64,000 nt of DNA from Streptomyces liliifuscus. Lineage in GTDB: Bacteria > Actinomycetota > Actinomycetes > Streptomycetales > Streptomycetaceae. A program made the position numbers and the translations under genes. Positions 8,962 to 17,874 of this stretch are shown here, piece after piece; within the stretch, counting starts at the first letter, position 1, and every line of letters begins with the position of its first letter. Where the stretch lies: positions 10,850,001-10,914,000 of the forward strand of contig NZ_CP066831.1 in assembly GCF_016598615.1 (NCBI RefSeq), written 5' to 3'. The notes under the pieces were generated by a model that saw only the letters and a program-made list of their open reading frames with translations, was not told the DNA's origin and made no database searches.

Positions 8962-9717
8962 TTACGGGACGACGCGTCGGTAGCTGCGGGCCGCCCAGGT
9001 CAAGGTGAGGGCGGTGAGCACTGTCAGCACGAGAAAGCCCACGACCACATCGGAGGAACCACGGTCGTCCACGGCCAGCGATCGGACCGCCTCCACCGCG
9101 TGGTACAGCGGATTGGCGTTGCCGACGATCCTCATCCAGTCCGGCGCAAAGGAGAGGGGAACCAGCATTCCGGACAGCAGGAGCAGAGGCAGGGTTACGA
9201 AGTTGACGATCGAACTGAACGAGGCCTCCTCGCGGAGGTTGAGTGCCAGGGCGTACGAGAGGGAGGCCACCGACAGACCGAGCAGGACCATGAGCCCGAG
9301 GATGAGCAACACGCTGAGCGGATCCGCCCTGAAACCCATCAGGCAGGCGACGAGAACGACGAGGAACGACTGGGCGAGCAGGCCTGTCACATCCGCGAGG
9401 ATCCGGCCGAGAGCGAGCGCGAGCCTGCTGACCGGTGTCACCGCGAGCCGCTCGACAACGCCGTCCTTGAGCGAGCCGAGGAAGACGTAGCCGACCAACA
9501 GCGTGCTCATGATGGCCAGCATGGTGAGTACCCCGGGCACGAACACCTTCAGATCGGCCGACTTCGGGGTGCCGGTGTTCAGCTCCTCGAGCAGTGGGAC
9601 GAAAAGCAACAACCACAGGACGGGCTGCATCAGACCGATGAGCACCCAGACCGGGTTCCGGAGCATTCGCTTGAACTCGTAACCGAACACCAGGGTCGTT
9701 TCATGCATGAATCTCAC
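8962..9717 (-). CDS. ABC-2 type transporter permease (DrrB-like)
   Basis: 251 residues. The GTG start at 9717-9715 overlaps the TGA of the ATPase gene in a GTGA, so translation is coupled; an AGGGAG site precedes it. Six hydrophobic segments are visible, starting with PVWVLIGLMQPVLWLLLF and ending near LTVLTALTLTWAARSY. The layout, with its long periplasmic loop after the first helix and the conserved MTLSxLLSG-like region (LPLLLLSGMLVPLSF), fits the ABC-2/DrrB family of drug and metabolite exporters. Together with the preceding ATPase it probably exports the NRPS product or a similar amphiphile; the substrate is inferred from context. Confidence 0.92.
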   Translation of the reverse strand: MRFMHETTLVFGYEFKRMLRNPVWVLIGLMQPVLWLLLFVPLLEELNTGTPKSADLKVFVPGVLTMLAIMSTLLVGYVFLGSLKDGVVERLAVTPVSRLALALGRILADVTGLLAQSFLVVLVACLMGFRADPLSVLLILGLMVLLGLSVASLSYALALNLREEASFSSIVNFVTLPLLLLSGMLVPLSFAPDWMRIVGNANPLYHAVEAVRSLAVDDRGSSDVVVGFLVLTVLTALTLTWAARSYRRVVP

Positions 9718-10784
9718 GCTCCCTGAAGTTGATCGGCGTCCGGGTTCCCCGAGTCTTCGAGGCCTTCTTCTTTACGGGTATCTCCGGCATTCCCCGCATG
9801 CCCGCCGCGCGAGCCGTTCCCGGCGCTGTCGACGCCCCGCAGAGTCCGTCCGGTCTTGTGGAGGAACACGTCGTCCAGGCTCGGCGCGCTGAGCGCCACC
9901 GATCGAACGCTCACCGGCCCCGCGTCGAGGCGGCGGAGGAGTTGCGGCATCGCCTCGCTTCCGTCGGTGACAGCCACGCGCAGTACGTCGCCCTCCCACC
10001 ACACCCGCCGCACGCCGGGCAGGGCCTCGGCCTCTTCTCGGACTTCGTCCGAACCGCCATGGCCGTGACCGACCGTCACGCTGACAACTTCCCCGTCGGC
10101 GACCTGCCGTTTGAGCGCGGCAGGGGAGTCCTGACTGACGATCCGGCCGTGGTCGATGATCGCGAGCTCGTCACAGAGTGTGTCGGCCTCCTCCAGGTAG
10201 TGCGTCGTGAGGAAGACAGTGGCACCCTCGGCGCTCAGCGCACCGATCTCCTGCCAGAGCTCGACACGAGCACTCGGGTCGAGACCCAAGGTCGGCTCGT
10301 CGAGAAAGACGACCGAAGGCCGGTGGACCAGACCCATGGCCAGCGCCAGTCGCCTGGACAGCCCGCCCGACAACGTCGCCGCAGGCCGGTCGAGGACCTC
10401 CTCCAGCGAAAACCTCCCGGCGAGTTCGCCGACGCGGGCCATGGCGTCCGCCTTGCTCATTCCCTGCAACCGCGCCTGGAGAAGCAGGTTCGCCCGGCCG
10501 GTCATACCGCCGTCGACACCCCCGGCCTGGCTGACGTAGCCGATATGGCTCCGCACCTGCCGCGGCTGGCCGACCACGTCGAAGCCGGCGACCCGCGCCG
10601 TGCCGGATGTGGGGCGCGACAGGGTAACGAGAATGCGTATCACGGTGGTCTTGCCCGCCCCATTGGGTCCCAGGAATCCGAATATTTTCCCCCGCGCCAC
10701 CCTCAGGTCCACGCCGTCCAGAGCCTCGACCGGACCGGCTTTACTCGGATAGATTTTCCTGAGACCCTCAGCCTCAATTTCCAT
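9714..10784 (-). CDS. ABC transporter ATP-binding protein (DrrA-like)
   Basis: 356 residues from ATG 10784. A GTG at 10793 lies too close to the GGAG site, so the ATG is preferred. Walker A GPNGAGKT lies at 39-46, the signature at 138-145 and Walker B VVFLDEP at 158-164, followed by the switch-His TTHYLEEAD. The signature reads LSGGLSRR rather than the usual LSGGMRRR of this family, a mild deviation. The C-terminal 100 residues form the DrrA-type accessory domain (LDDVFLHKTGRTL). A low-complexity hydrophilic tail of about 40 residues (Gly, Asn, Asp, Glu rich) follows. It forms a heteromeric exporter with the overlapping permease gene and is likely a resistance or export function of the peptide locus. 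Confidence 0.94.
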   Translation of the reverse strand: MEIEAEGLRKIYPSKAGPVEALDGVDLRVARGKIFGFLGPNGAGKTTVIRILVTLSRPTSGTARVAGFDVVGQPRQVRSHIGYVSQAGGVDGGMTGRANLLLQARLQGMSKADAMARVGELAGRFSLEEVLDRPAATLSGGLSRRLALAMGLVHRPSVVFLDEPTLGLDPSARVELWQEIGALSAEGATVFLTTHYLEEADTLCDELAIIDHGRIVSQDSPAALKRQVADGEVVSVTVGHGHGGSDEVREEAEALPGVRRVWWEGDVLRVAVTDGSEAMPQLLRRLDAGPVSVRSVALSAPSLDDVFLHKTGRTLRGVDSAGNGSRGGHAGNAGDTRKEEGLEDSGNPDADQLQGA

Positions 10785-10799
10785 GGTCTGCACTCTCCG

Positions 10800-11425
10800 T
10801 CGGACTACCTTGGCACCAGGTATTTCTCGATGACCGTACAGCCTTTCCGGGCCCCTTATAAGACATCTTGAATTTTCGGATTACGTGGGCACCTCTCCCG
10901 ACTTCCGACCAGCAAGGACCAGACAGAACAGGCCTCACCGACCTTGTCGCGCGGGTGACGATCTCATGATCTTTCTTGGGTTTTCGGACTTCGACGGACC
11001 GAGCAGCAGCACTGGGTGAGCAACACAACGGCACGGTGGCCGGGGCGCATCAGCGCAGAGACCCAGGCTGTCGCGGACGCCGTGGAGCCCGTCGTTGCCG
11101 CGACCATGTCCAGTATCGAGCCAGGCGGCGGCGCGACTGCGACCGCGGGGTTCGGGCCCGCTCACACGGAGCAGATCTGCGCAGCGCGCGGGTGTCACAC
11201 CGCCTGCGACACGTCGATATCAATCGGGGTCATCGACGCCTTCCTCGGTGTTTTACCCGACTGGTTTTTCGTGTGTAAGGTTCCTTTCTTAACCCATCGC
11301 CCCACGAAATACGTACGACATGAAATCCGGAACTGGCGACCAGCTTCGACCCTCACCACTTCCCCGGAATTCGGACGGCTGAAGGCACGGCGCCGAGCGG
11401 GTTTCCAATTTAACTACCCACGGCT
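10800..11425. other. Gene-poor, lower-GC stretch
   Basis: This roughly 620-bp region upstream of the exporter operon has several A/T-rich patches (around 10820-10885, 11270-11320 and 11400-11420). The open frames on both strands lack ribosome-binding sites and recognisable protein character. It should contain the promoter of the drrAB-like operon near 10800-10880; no confident operator or promoter element was identified. Confidence 0.45.
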
Positions 11426-11430
11426 GTGCG

Positions 11431-11690
11431 TCAGAGCCCAGTGGAACCCGGCATCGCCTCGGACAGCTTCAGTTTGAACGCCACGGTCCGAAGGCGGGTG
11501 AGTCCTCGTCCATGTTCGCCACCGGGCGCGGGGTGTCCCCTTCGCCCTCCCACACCCGGGCCGGGGCCGTCATGTACAGCCGCCGCACCGCCGGAATCCT
11601 CGCCTGGTCGGGCCGCCCACGGCTTGCCCGCGCCACCACTGGTTCGGTGCGCCTCGTCCACGACCATCAGGGCCCGACCAACACTCACAT
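11431..11690 (-). pseudogene. DEAD/DEAH-box helicase fragment (motif II region)
   Basis: Minus-strand remnant. One frame reads ALMVVDEAHRTSGGAGK (Walker B/DEAH motif). A second frame continues DQARIPAVRRLYMTA (motif III region), VWEGEGDTPRPVANMDED and AFGPWRSN. The first frame resumes as TVAFKLKLSEAM. These three blocks occur in this order in actinobacterial DEAH helicases with helicase-associated (HA) repeats. At least two frame changes and loss of both ends make it non-functional. It is a degraded relic in the gene-poor region before the lipoprotein gene. Confidence 0.75.
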
Positions 11691-11835
11691 TCCGCGCAGG
11701 CCGCCCGTGTGACGGTCGTCCGGGTCTCCGCCCTGACAGATGTCAGGACTGCCCCAGGTCGCGTCTGTGTTGTGCTTCGCCGGCCGGGTGCACCGGCCGG
11801 CGGGGGGCTGTCCCGCCCGAGTGACGGGAGAGGAG

Positions 11836-12756
11836 ATGCCGAACCAGATGATGCGCCGGTTCCTGGCGGGCGTCTTCGCGTGTGTGGCGGTACTCACCTT
11901 GCTTGTGGGCTGTGGTGCCGCAGCACCCGATCGGCCAAGGCCGGAGATGGAGCCGGCCCGGTCGGTCCCTCTGACGGACGCGGATCGTGCCGTGACGAGC
12001 CGGGCCGAGGCGTTGCTCGTGCAGACCTGCATGAAGCGCAAGGGCCATCGGTACTGGGTGGCGGCGCCGCTCGACGAGGACGAGACCCGCAGTTTCGGCT
12101 ACGTCATGGACGACGTGGCGTGGGCCCAGGCGCACGGCTACGGGAGCCGCATCAAGCAGAAGGTGCTCAGGGCCAAGAAGAGCGATCGGAACCTGTCCTA
12201 CCGGGCGGGTCTCTCTACACGTGCGGCACGGACGTACGTCACCGATCTGGCGGGCGGTCCCGGCTCGGAGGTCATGGCGGTGCGGCTGCCGGCCGGCGGG
12301 CAGATCCGGCTCGCCACGGGCGGGTGCGAGGGGGAGGCCGTGCGCAAGCTGTACGGAGACCAGGAGCAGTGGTTCCGGGCCGACAAGATCGCCACCAACC
12401 TGACGCCTCTGTACGTACCGGATCTCGTCGCCGATCAACGCTTCAAGACGGCGCAGAGCCGCTGGGCCGCCTGCATGCGCGCCGCAGGACACCCCTATCG
12501 GACGCCCGCCGACATCCGCTCCGCGCTGCCCGAGGTCACCTCCGGCCGCAGCGCCGCACAGGCGTACCGGATGGAGGTGCGCCTGGCTGTCGCCGAAGCG
12601 ACCTGCGCGCGGCGGACCGGGTTCGGCGACACCCTCCGAGCCCTCGAGGAGGAGCACAGCGCTCCGGTGCGTGAGCGCTACCGCGCGGAGATCGCGAAGC
12701 GAGACCAGTTGGAACGCGCCGCGCTGCGTCGCGCCGAACAAATCCTGAACCACTGA
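11836..12756 (+). CDS. Secreted lipoprotein of unknown function
   Basis: 306 residues from ATG 11836, directly after GGGAGAGGAG. The signal peptide ends with the lipobox LLVGC, so Cys is expected to be lipidated and the protein anchored outside the membrane. The mature part is hydrophilic and charged, with Cys residues in QTCMKRKGH, GGCEGEA, AACMRAAGH and ATCARRTG, suggesting two disulfides. It ends in a helical Arg/Glu-rich tail. This architecture is common in Streptomyces lipoproteins encoded upstream of small secreted proteins. It is followed after 29 bp by the next gene, probably cotranscribed. Function unknown. Confidence 0.85.
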   Translation: MPNQMMRRFLAGVFACVAVLTLLVGCGAAAPDRPRPEMEPARSVPLTDADRAVTSRAEALLVQTCMKRKGHRYWVAAPLDEDETRSFGYVMDDVAWAQAHGYGSRIKQKVLRAKKSDRNLSYRAGLSTRAARTYVTDLAGGPGSEVMAVRLPAGGQIRLATGGCEGEAVRKLYGDQEQWFRADKIATNLTPLYVPDLVADQRFKTAQSRWAACMRAAGHPYRTPADIRSALPEVTSGRSAAQAYRMEVRLAVAEATCARRTGFGDTLRALEEEHSAPVRERYRAEIAKRDQLERAALRRAEQILNH

Positions 12757-12785
12757 AACGCCGAGGACACGAGGAGCACACCGGA

Positions 12786-13268
12786 ATGAGCAAGAAGACT
12801 CGAGCGCTTGCGGCTGTGGGGCTGACCGCCCTGTTCACCGTCATGATTCCCGCCACGACGGTGCAGGCCGCACCCGCGAGCGCCAACTGCGACAACGAGT
12901 ACTGGCAGTACGCGGGGGACGGCAACGTCCACATCTACTACGAGGCCGACTGCCGCAGCCTGAACGTCAAGTACGGCGACGGAGACGACTTCAACTGGAG
13001 CGACGGACTGGGCCACTTCGCATGGTCCGACAACGACGCGGTCAGCTCTGTGATGAATACGGGCACGTACTCCGGCGGCTGGGACGTGGTGAAGTTCTAC
13101 GTCGACGCCAACTACAGCGAGGCACAGGGGTACAGCTGCCTGAAGCGCAGCGAGATCTACGTGGACGACCTCAGCCGCAACACCAGCACCACTGGGCACA
13201 CGATGAACAACTCGATCAGTTCCCACAAGTGGGTGACGCAGAGCGCCTGCGCGAAGTTCATGAGCTGA
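12786..13268 (+). CDS. Small secreted protein, peptidase inhibitor I36-like
   Basis: 160 residues with a clear Sec signal peptide (KKTRALAAVGLTALF, cleavage after VQAAPA). The mature domain is about 130 residues, rich in Trp, Tyr and Asp, with four Cys. Motifs such as WSDNDAVSSVMN, FYVDANYSEAQGYSC and MNNSISSHKW recall the beta/gamma-crystallin-like fold of Streptomyces I36 family secreted inhibitors and related cell-surface proteins. It is the second gene after the lipoprotein and is closed by a strong hairpin terminator. Family assignment rests on motif style only, and no target can be named. Confidence 0.82.
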   Translation: MSKKTRALAAVGLTALFTVMIPATTVQAAPASANCDNEYWQYAGDGNVHIYYEADCRSLNVKYGDGDDFNWSDGLGHFAWSDNDAVSSVMNTGTYSGGWDVVKFYVDANYSEAQGYSCLKRSEIYVDDLSRNTSTTGHTMNNSISSHKWVTQSACAKFMS

Positions 13269-13277
13269 CGCAGGCAG

Positions 13278-13312
13278 CCGGAGGGGCCCGGCCCTCGACC
13301 GGGCCCCTCCGG
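13278..13312 (+). terminator. Perfect 14-bp stem hairpin terminator
   Basis: CCGGAGGGGCCCGG at 13278-13291 pairs with 13299-13312 across a 7-base loop, 10 bp after the secreted-protein stop codon. It ends the lipoprotein/secreted-protein unit. Confidence 0.9.
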
Positions 13313-14430
13313 CGGGAGACGCTGCGCTTCAGGCACTTGCGCGGCCTCGAGGACGGCGACCTGCACGCCGAACCCGCCGCACACATCGTCCCGTTCGCCC
13401 GCAAGGCCTGGACCGACCTTCCACACCCCGACGACGGAGCCGTCCGCTTCGGCCACAACCACTACCTGAAGATCTGGGCCCTCACCCAACCGAAGATCGA
13501 CACTGGCTTCCTCCCGCTGGACGAGGCCCAGGACACGAACCCGGTCGTGGAGCACGTCTTCCTCAGCCAGCGCAGCCACGCTCAGTTGGTCATGGTCGGC
13601 GACTCCGCTCAGGCCATCTACCAGTGGCGCGGGGCCAAAGACGTCATGACCGACTTCGACGGCATCCAGCTCGTCCTGTCGCAGTCATTCCACTTCGGCC
13701 CTCGGCTCGCCGACGCGGCCAACCGCTGGCCGGCCATCGCCGATGCCCCGATCCGCCTCACCGGCAACACCACGGTTCCCGCCGAACGCGGCCCCGTCGC
13801 CCGGCCCGACGCGATGCTGTGCCGCACCAACGGCGGCGCCACGATCCAGGTCATGGACCTGATGGTCGACGGATACCGGGTAGCCGGGGGAGGGGACAGC
13901 CTGCGTGCTCTGGCCCTGGCGGCCCGTAACCTCGGGGAGGCCGCCGTACCACTCATCCGGAACTGCTTTTGTTCCCTTCCTGGAGCGAACTGCAGGACTA
14001 CGCTGCCCACGACCCAGCCGGCCGTGACCTGCAGCCGCTGGTCGACCGTGTCGACACCCACGGCCCTGACGCCATTCTCGCCGCTGCTGCGCAACTCGCC
14101 ATCGAGGAGCAGGCCGAGGTGACCGTCGCCACCGCTCACAAGGCAAAAGGACGTGAATGGGCGTGGGCGAAAATCGCTGACGACTTCACCCCGCCCAAAG
14201 ACAGCGATCAGCACGACGATGCGGGTCGTGCTCTGCCCGGCCCGATCGACGACGCCGACGCCCGCCTCGCCTACATCGCGGTCACCCGCACTCGCCGCCA
14301 TCTCGACATGGGCGGCTCGTCCTGGATTCAGGAGCATCCGGACGGGTGCCCCTTTCCGGTTTCGCACAACGAGCTGCGGAAGCTGGCGGGTCCAGACGGC
14401 GGAGCACTTCCCGTAGGCGTCGGCTTGTAG
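13313..14430 (+). pseudogene. UvrD/Rep-like superfamily 1 helicase, 5-prime truncated and frameshifted
   Basis: Coding sequence begins right after the terminator, without a start codon or Walker A motif. The first frame contains motif II FLPLDEAQDTNPV, motif III VMVGDSAQAIYQWRGA and motif IV LSQSFHFGP. Near 13938 the frame changes (GRRTTHPELLLFPSW), then continues in the 13969 frame through motif V VTVATAHKAKGREW and motif VI YIAVTRTRRHLD to the stop at 14430. Loss of the ATP-binding N-terminus plus a frameshift make this a pseudogene. In the relatives remembered for this family, the full protein is about twice as long. Confidence 0.85.
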
Positions 14431-14767
14431 GCGACCGTCGGCGGAGGCTGGCCCTGACGTTGTTCAGCGGCCCCACCATGTTGGCTTCAGTCGGCCCCAG
14501 TTCGTGAAGATCGGCCCCGCCGTGGACGACTTGACATGGCCCCCATCCGCGACGCGTTGTTCAGCGGTGGGGGCAACTGGAACCGGTCCGTACCGCTGCC
14601 GTCAGAGGTGGTACCGCGGCAAGAGGCCACGACGGGGCCTCTGCTAGACGTCACAGCCAGGCGGCGGTGGAACGATGGGATGACCCTCAGTACGGTGATT
14701 GTCGCTGCGCTTGTCTGGGCAGTCGTCGACTACGGTCGCCGGACCGCTGGAATGAAGGGGGCGATGG
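14431..14767. other. Intergenic stretch, no gene seen
   Basis: No credible gene on either strand. The short phrase TTGTTCAGCGG occurs twice (about 14459 and 14558) in different contexts, reminiscent of decayed IS ends, but no transposase remnant was found. Confidence 0.35.
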
Positions 14768-15451
14768 ATGCGGGTCGACCAACTGTGGCGGTATCCGGTG
14801 AAGTCGGTGGGTGGTGAGCGACTGACCGCGACCACGGTCGGTGTGCTCGGAATCGAGGGTGACCGGGGCATCGCCATCCACGACGAGCGGGAAGAGGTCA
14901 CGTGGGCCGGTGCTGTTCCGGCGCTCATGCGATTGCGGGCGGTCACCCTCGGGCCGGGCGTGGCCGAGCTGGTCCTGCCGGACGGCCGGCGGTTCCGCTC
15001 CGATGCGCCTGACGCTGCCAGTCGGCTCAGTGGGGCTGTACAGGCCAAGGTCACGCTGGTCGAGCACCGGCCGCACCGGCGTGACGCCGCGCTGCATGTA
15101 TTGACGACGACGGCGCTGCGCAGCCTCGGCTCGACGCTGCCGGACAGTGTGATGGACGTCAGCCGGTTCCGGCCCAACCTGGTGCTCGACGATGTGCCCG
15201 GCGACCACGCGACCGGGTACCCCGAGCACGATTGGATCGGCCGCCGGATGGTCATCGGCACGCTGCGGTTGCGCTTCACCGAGGGGTGCGACCGCTGCGT
15301 GATGATTACCAAGGAGACTCCGACAGTTCCGCATGACCGCGCCGTGCTGCGCTGGGTCGCCCGCGAGCTCGGCAACACCCTCGGCGTGTACGCGGCGGTC
15401 GAGGAACCCGGCCATGTCCGTATCGGGGACAAGGCCCGCTGGCTCGACTGA
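14768..15451 (+). CDS. MOSC domain protein
   Basis: 227 residues from ATG 14768, preceded by AAGGGGGCG. The N-terminal beta-barrel shows the characteristic LWRYPVKSVGGE. The MOSC core ends with the conserved cysteine region FTEGCDRCVMIT and a final VRIGDKARWL. MOSC proteins transfer or handle sulfur through that Cys and include the C-terminal domain of molybdenum cofactor sulfurase and YcbX/YiiM-like detoxification enzymes that reduce N-hydroxylated compounds. The gene stands alone between a helicase relic and a convergent membrane gene. Its substrate and partner reductase are not apparent. Confidence 0.9.
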   Translation: MRVDQLWRYPVKSVGGERLTATTVGVLGIEGDRGIAIHDEREEVTWAGAVPALMRLRAVTLGPGVAELVLPDGRRFRSDAPDAASRLSGAVQAKVTLVEHRPHRRDAALHVLTTTALRSLGSTLPDSVMDVSRFRPNLVLDDVPGDHATGYPEHDWIGRRMVIGTLRLRFTEGCDRCVMITKETPTVPHDRAVLRWVARELGNTLGVYAAVEEPGHVRIGDKARWLD

Positions 15452-15580
15452 ATGCCATCGGCTGTGAACGTCGTTGTTTAAGGGCTGTTCCGCAAAGATC
15501 TTGGATCCGAGCTGAGCTGAAGCGCGATAGGTGTCACAAAGGCAGGCTTGTTGTCACCGAGGTCGGCGGCCCCTCTCCCT

Positions 15581-16036
15581 TTATGGAGAGTCTTGACCGC
15601 TGACCCCGGAGTCGTGTCCCCCGGCGGGCCGATGTGGTCGGCGTTCCGGAAGCCGTGTGATCGCGGCGCTCACTGCCAGCCCGAGCGTGACGCCGACAGC
15701 GGAGCCAACGCTCTGCGCCCAGGCATCGTCGAGGGAGCCGGGCAGGACGGCTCTTGTGAGCGGGCCGGCAGCCGCCAGGACTGTTAGCGCGGCCAGTGTG
15801 GCCGTCCAGCGGTACCGCACCCCGTCGATGATGTCGCCATAAAAGAGGAGCAGCAGTGCCATGCCGAACTTGGCGTCCCAGCCGATCGCGGTGAGCCCGG
15901 CCCCGAAGGCAAGCGCGAACAGCCAGAGCCCCACCAGTTGCCGGGCGAACGTGGGCGGCTGCCGTCTTGCACCACGCGGGGGCCAGAAGAACCGTGTGAT
16001 GAGCTGGACAATCGCGTACTTCTGCATGACTCGCAT
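15581..16036 (-). CDS. Small integral membrane protein
   Basis: 151 residues from ATG 16036 (MRVMQKYAIVQLI), behind a GGGGGA site; ATG 16027 is the alternative. Three to four hydrophobic helices are visible: LVGLWLFALAFGAGLTAIGW, FGMALLLLFYGDIIDGV, a Leu/Ala-rich segment around TLAALTVLAAAG, and SAVGVTLGLAVSAAI. An Arg-rich cytoplasmic N-terminus precedes the first helix and a Pro/His/Arg tail follows the last. No family recognised. The segment upstream, 16037-16332, has no convincing gene. Confidence 0.6.
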   Translation of the reverse strand: MRVMQKYAIVQLITRFFWPPRGARRQPPTFARQLVGLWLFALAFGAGLTAIGWDAKFGMALLLLFYGDIIDGVRYRWTATLAALTVLAAAGPLTRAVLPGSLDDAWAQSVGSAVGVTLGLAVSAAITRLPERRPHRPAGGHDSGVSGQDSP

Positions 16037-16332
16037 CTCGATCCCCCGGGGTAGCCGACTTCTGCCGGCGCTCAGTAGTAGGACACACAGGAGCAGGACG
16101 CGGTTGTGGTGAAGTGTTGCCGCATGTCGTCTCGGGGAGCCAGAGGCTGTCGATCTCCGCTTCTGGTGACAGGAGGGCTGCCGAATGAGTATGTGTGACA
16201 AGCCGCGTGCCTTGCTTGTGACAACCGGGCCGCTTCTACCGGTCCTGTACACCGGATCTTTTGCCTCCCCTGGTGACAACTTCCGTCCTTCGGCTCACGT
16301 GTACGGAGCAACCTGAAGAGCTGGCGAGGTGC

Positions 16333-16884
16333 TCAGCCGGTGGTTCGTGAGGTGTCCAGGGAACTGGTGAAGTCGGCGAGCGTGTGGAAGTCGTTCTCTC
16401 GTAGGCCGATCCGCGGGTTGACGTGGTGCAGGAGCCCGGGCCCTTGATGGTGGGCGGTCACGTACGTCTGATCCAGCTCACTCTGCTCGTCGTCCACCCA
16501 GGCGAAAGGACGGCCGCCTGCGTAGTCCACCAGCGGCACGGTCTTCCAGTGGACTCCATCGGGGCGTTCTTGGAGTAGGACGTCGCCGAAGTCGACGAAG
16601 GGAAGTTCCGGAAGGCCGAGGACCGGTGCGATCCACCGGTTGGCGTCGTCCATCCATGTGGTGGCCCAGCACAGCTCGAAGCCGAGCTGGAGCAGGCTTC
16701 GTCCGTGCTCTGGGTTGAGCCAGACACGTAGGGGGCGTCGTCGGGACGATATGCCCCTGTCGTCCTCATGGGTGCCGATCCGGGGAACTCTGAGTGTGGT
16801 GTAGCCGTCGGGACGCCTCTCCGGCTGGGCTGCGTAGGGGTTGAGCGGCCCGTCCACGTCGAGAAACAGCAGTGGTCGGTTCAC
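16333..16884 (-). CDS. HAD-like phosphatase domain protein (Swiss-Army-knife RNA repair type)
   Basis: 183 residues from a GTG at 16884. The N-terminus LLFLDVDGPLNPY is a HAD motif I with both Asp residues. Other conserved features are the Thr in CWATTWMDDANRWIAP (motif II region) and the acidic pair in FAWVDDEQSELD (motif IV). This arrangement matches the HAD domain family named after Swiss Army Knife RNA repair proteins, stand-alone versions of which are common in Streptomyces. It would hydrolyse a phosphate ester. The substrate is unknown, and nothing nearby indicates an RNA repair operon. Confidence 0.85.
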   Translation of the reverse strand: MNRPLLFLDVDGPLNPYAAQPERRPDGYTTLRVPRIGTHEDDRGISSRRRPLRVWLNPEHGRSLLQLGFELCWATTWMDDANRWIAPVLGLPELPFVDFGDVLLQERPDGVHWKTVPLVDYAGGRPFAWVDDEQSELDQTYVTAHHQGPGLLHHVNPRIGLRENDFHTLADFTSSLDTSRTTG

Positions 16885-16932
16885 GGATTCCCCCGGTTTT
16901 GCTCACTGTGGACTGCCCCGATCAGCGTAGCT

Positions 16933-17370
16933 ATGGGAGAGTCCCGGCATGGGGCCAGCCTGATTGATGATCATGATGTGGCGAGTGTGATCACGGCATC
17001 GGAGCCGTTCTGGATAGCCCCGTTCACAGGGCTGAGCCCGCGTCGCTTCGGCAAACTGCTGACCACGTTGCGGCGCGATGGAGCAGATGTGGTCCACCGA
17101 GGCCGGCCGTGGAGTCTGCCCCTCGAGGACCGGGTGTTGCTGGTCACCGCCTACTGGCGCACCAATCTGACGTTGCGACAGCTCGCTCCGCTGTTCGGCG
17201 TCTCGAAGTCCACGGCCGGCCGAGTCATCAATCACCTTGGGCCCCTGCTCGCACTCCGGCCCCGCAAGCGGTTCGCCAAGGACACCGGTCCTATCGTGGA
17301 CGGCACCCTGGTCCCCACCCGCGAACACCAGGTCGCCGAGCAGTCCAGGAACTACCGGTACCCCGAACGG
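16933..17370 (+). pseudogene. IS5-type transposase, 3-prime truncated
   Basis: The frame from ATG 16933 encodes the N-terminal half of a widespread Streptomyces IS5-group transposase: FTGLSPRRFGKLLTTLRR, an HTH in LRQLAPLFGVSKSTAGRVI, and the first catalytic Asp in IVDGTLVPTREH. Family likeness stops after SRNYRY (about 17360), where the usual STNHQVVIDAD continuation is replaced by unrelated sequence. The DDE domain is therefore lost. The break is abrupt, which points to a deletion junction rather than gradual decay. Confidence 0.8.
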
Positions 17371-17371
17371 C

Positions 17372-17578
17372 ATGGACGCGCAGTTCGACCCCGGCAGCGG
17401 TTTCACGCGTGCTGCGCTCTACCTCATGTGGATCTACAAGTACGGCCGCTACGACCCCGCATCGATCCGCACGGAGGCGAAGAACCTCACCGCGACCCTC
17501 AAGGATCGCTTCTCCGCGCATCCCACGAGCGCGAACCCCCAGGTGAAGGCGCTGCTCGCCGAATTGTGGAACGCTTAG
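17372..17578 (+). pseudogene. Unidentified C-terminal coding fragment fused to the IS5 remnant
   Basis: Directly after the truncated transposase a different frame reads MDAQFDPGSGFTRAALYLMW and IYKYGRYDPASIRTEAKNL, then ends KALLAELWNA with a stop at 17576-17578. Codon bias is coding-like, and the sequence looks like the C-terminus of a helical protein whose 5-prime part was lost at the junction near 17370. No family recognised. Confidence 0.45.
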
Positions 17579-17874
17579 CAGAGGTCAGTACCTCTACAAC
17601 CCCTCGGCTCCTTGTAAGTCATGTCCCTGAACGGGCATTGCCTTACATGCCTGAATGCTGATCGGGACCCGTGATAGCCATCTGTTCGTCAGAGATTCGT
17701 ACGGCGAGTGGCTGCGTAGGTGAGATCGGAGAGCGCTTGTCGGCGGTTTCGGAGAGCGGTCCGGGTCTCTAGCCATCTGGAATGTTACTGAGAACTGGCA
17801 GCAGGCAGTTGCGTCGGAACCTGGGTGACGTCAAGCAAATGTTGACCGTAGGCTCGCGGCGAAAGGCAGGTGCG

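Noticed and set aside
11016..11477. Open frame of about 150 codons in the gene-poor stretch
   Set aside because: No ribosome-binding site, no recognisable motif, and its 3-prime end overlaps the antisense helicase relic.
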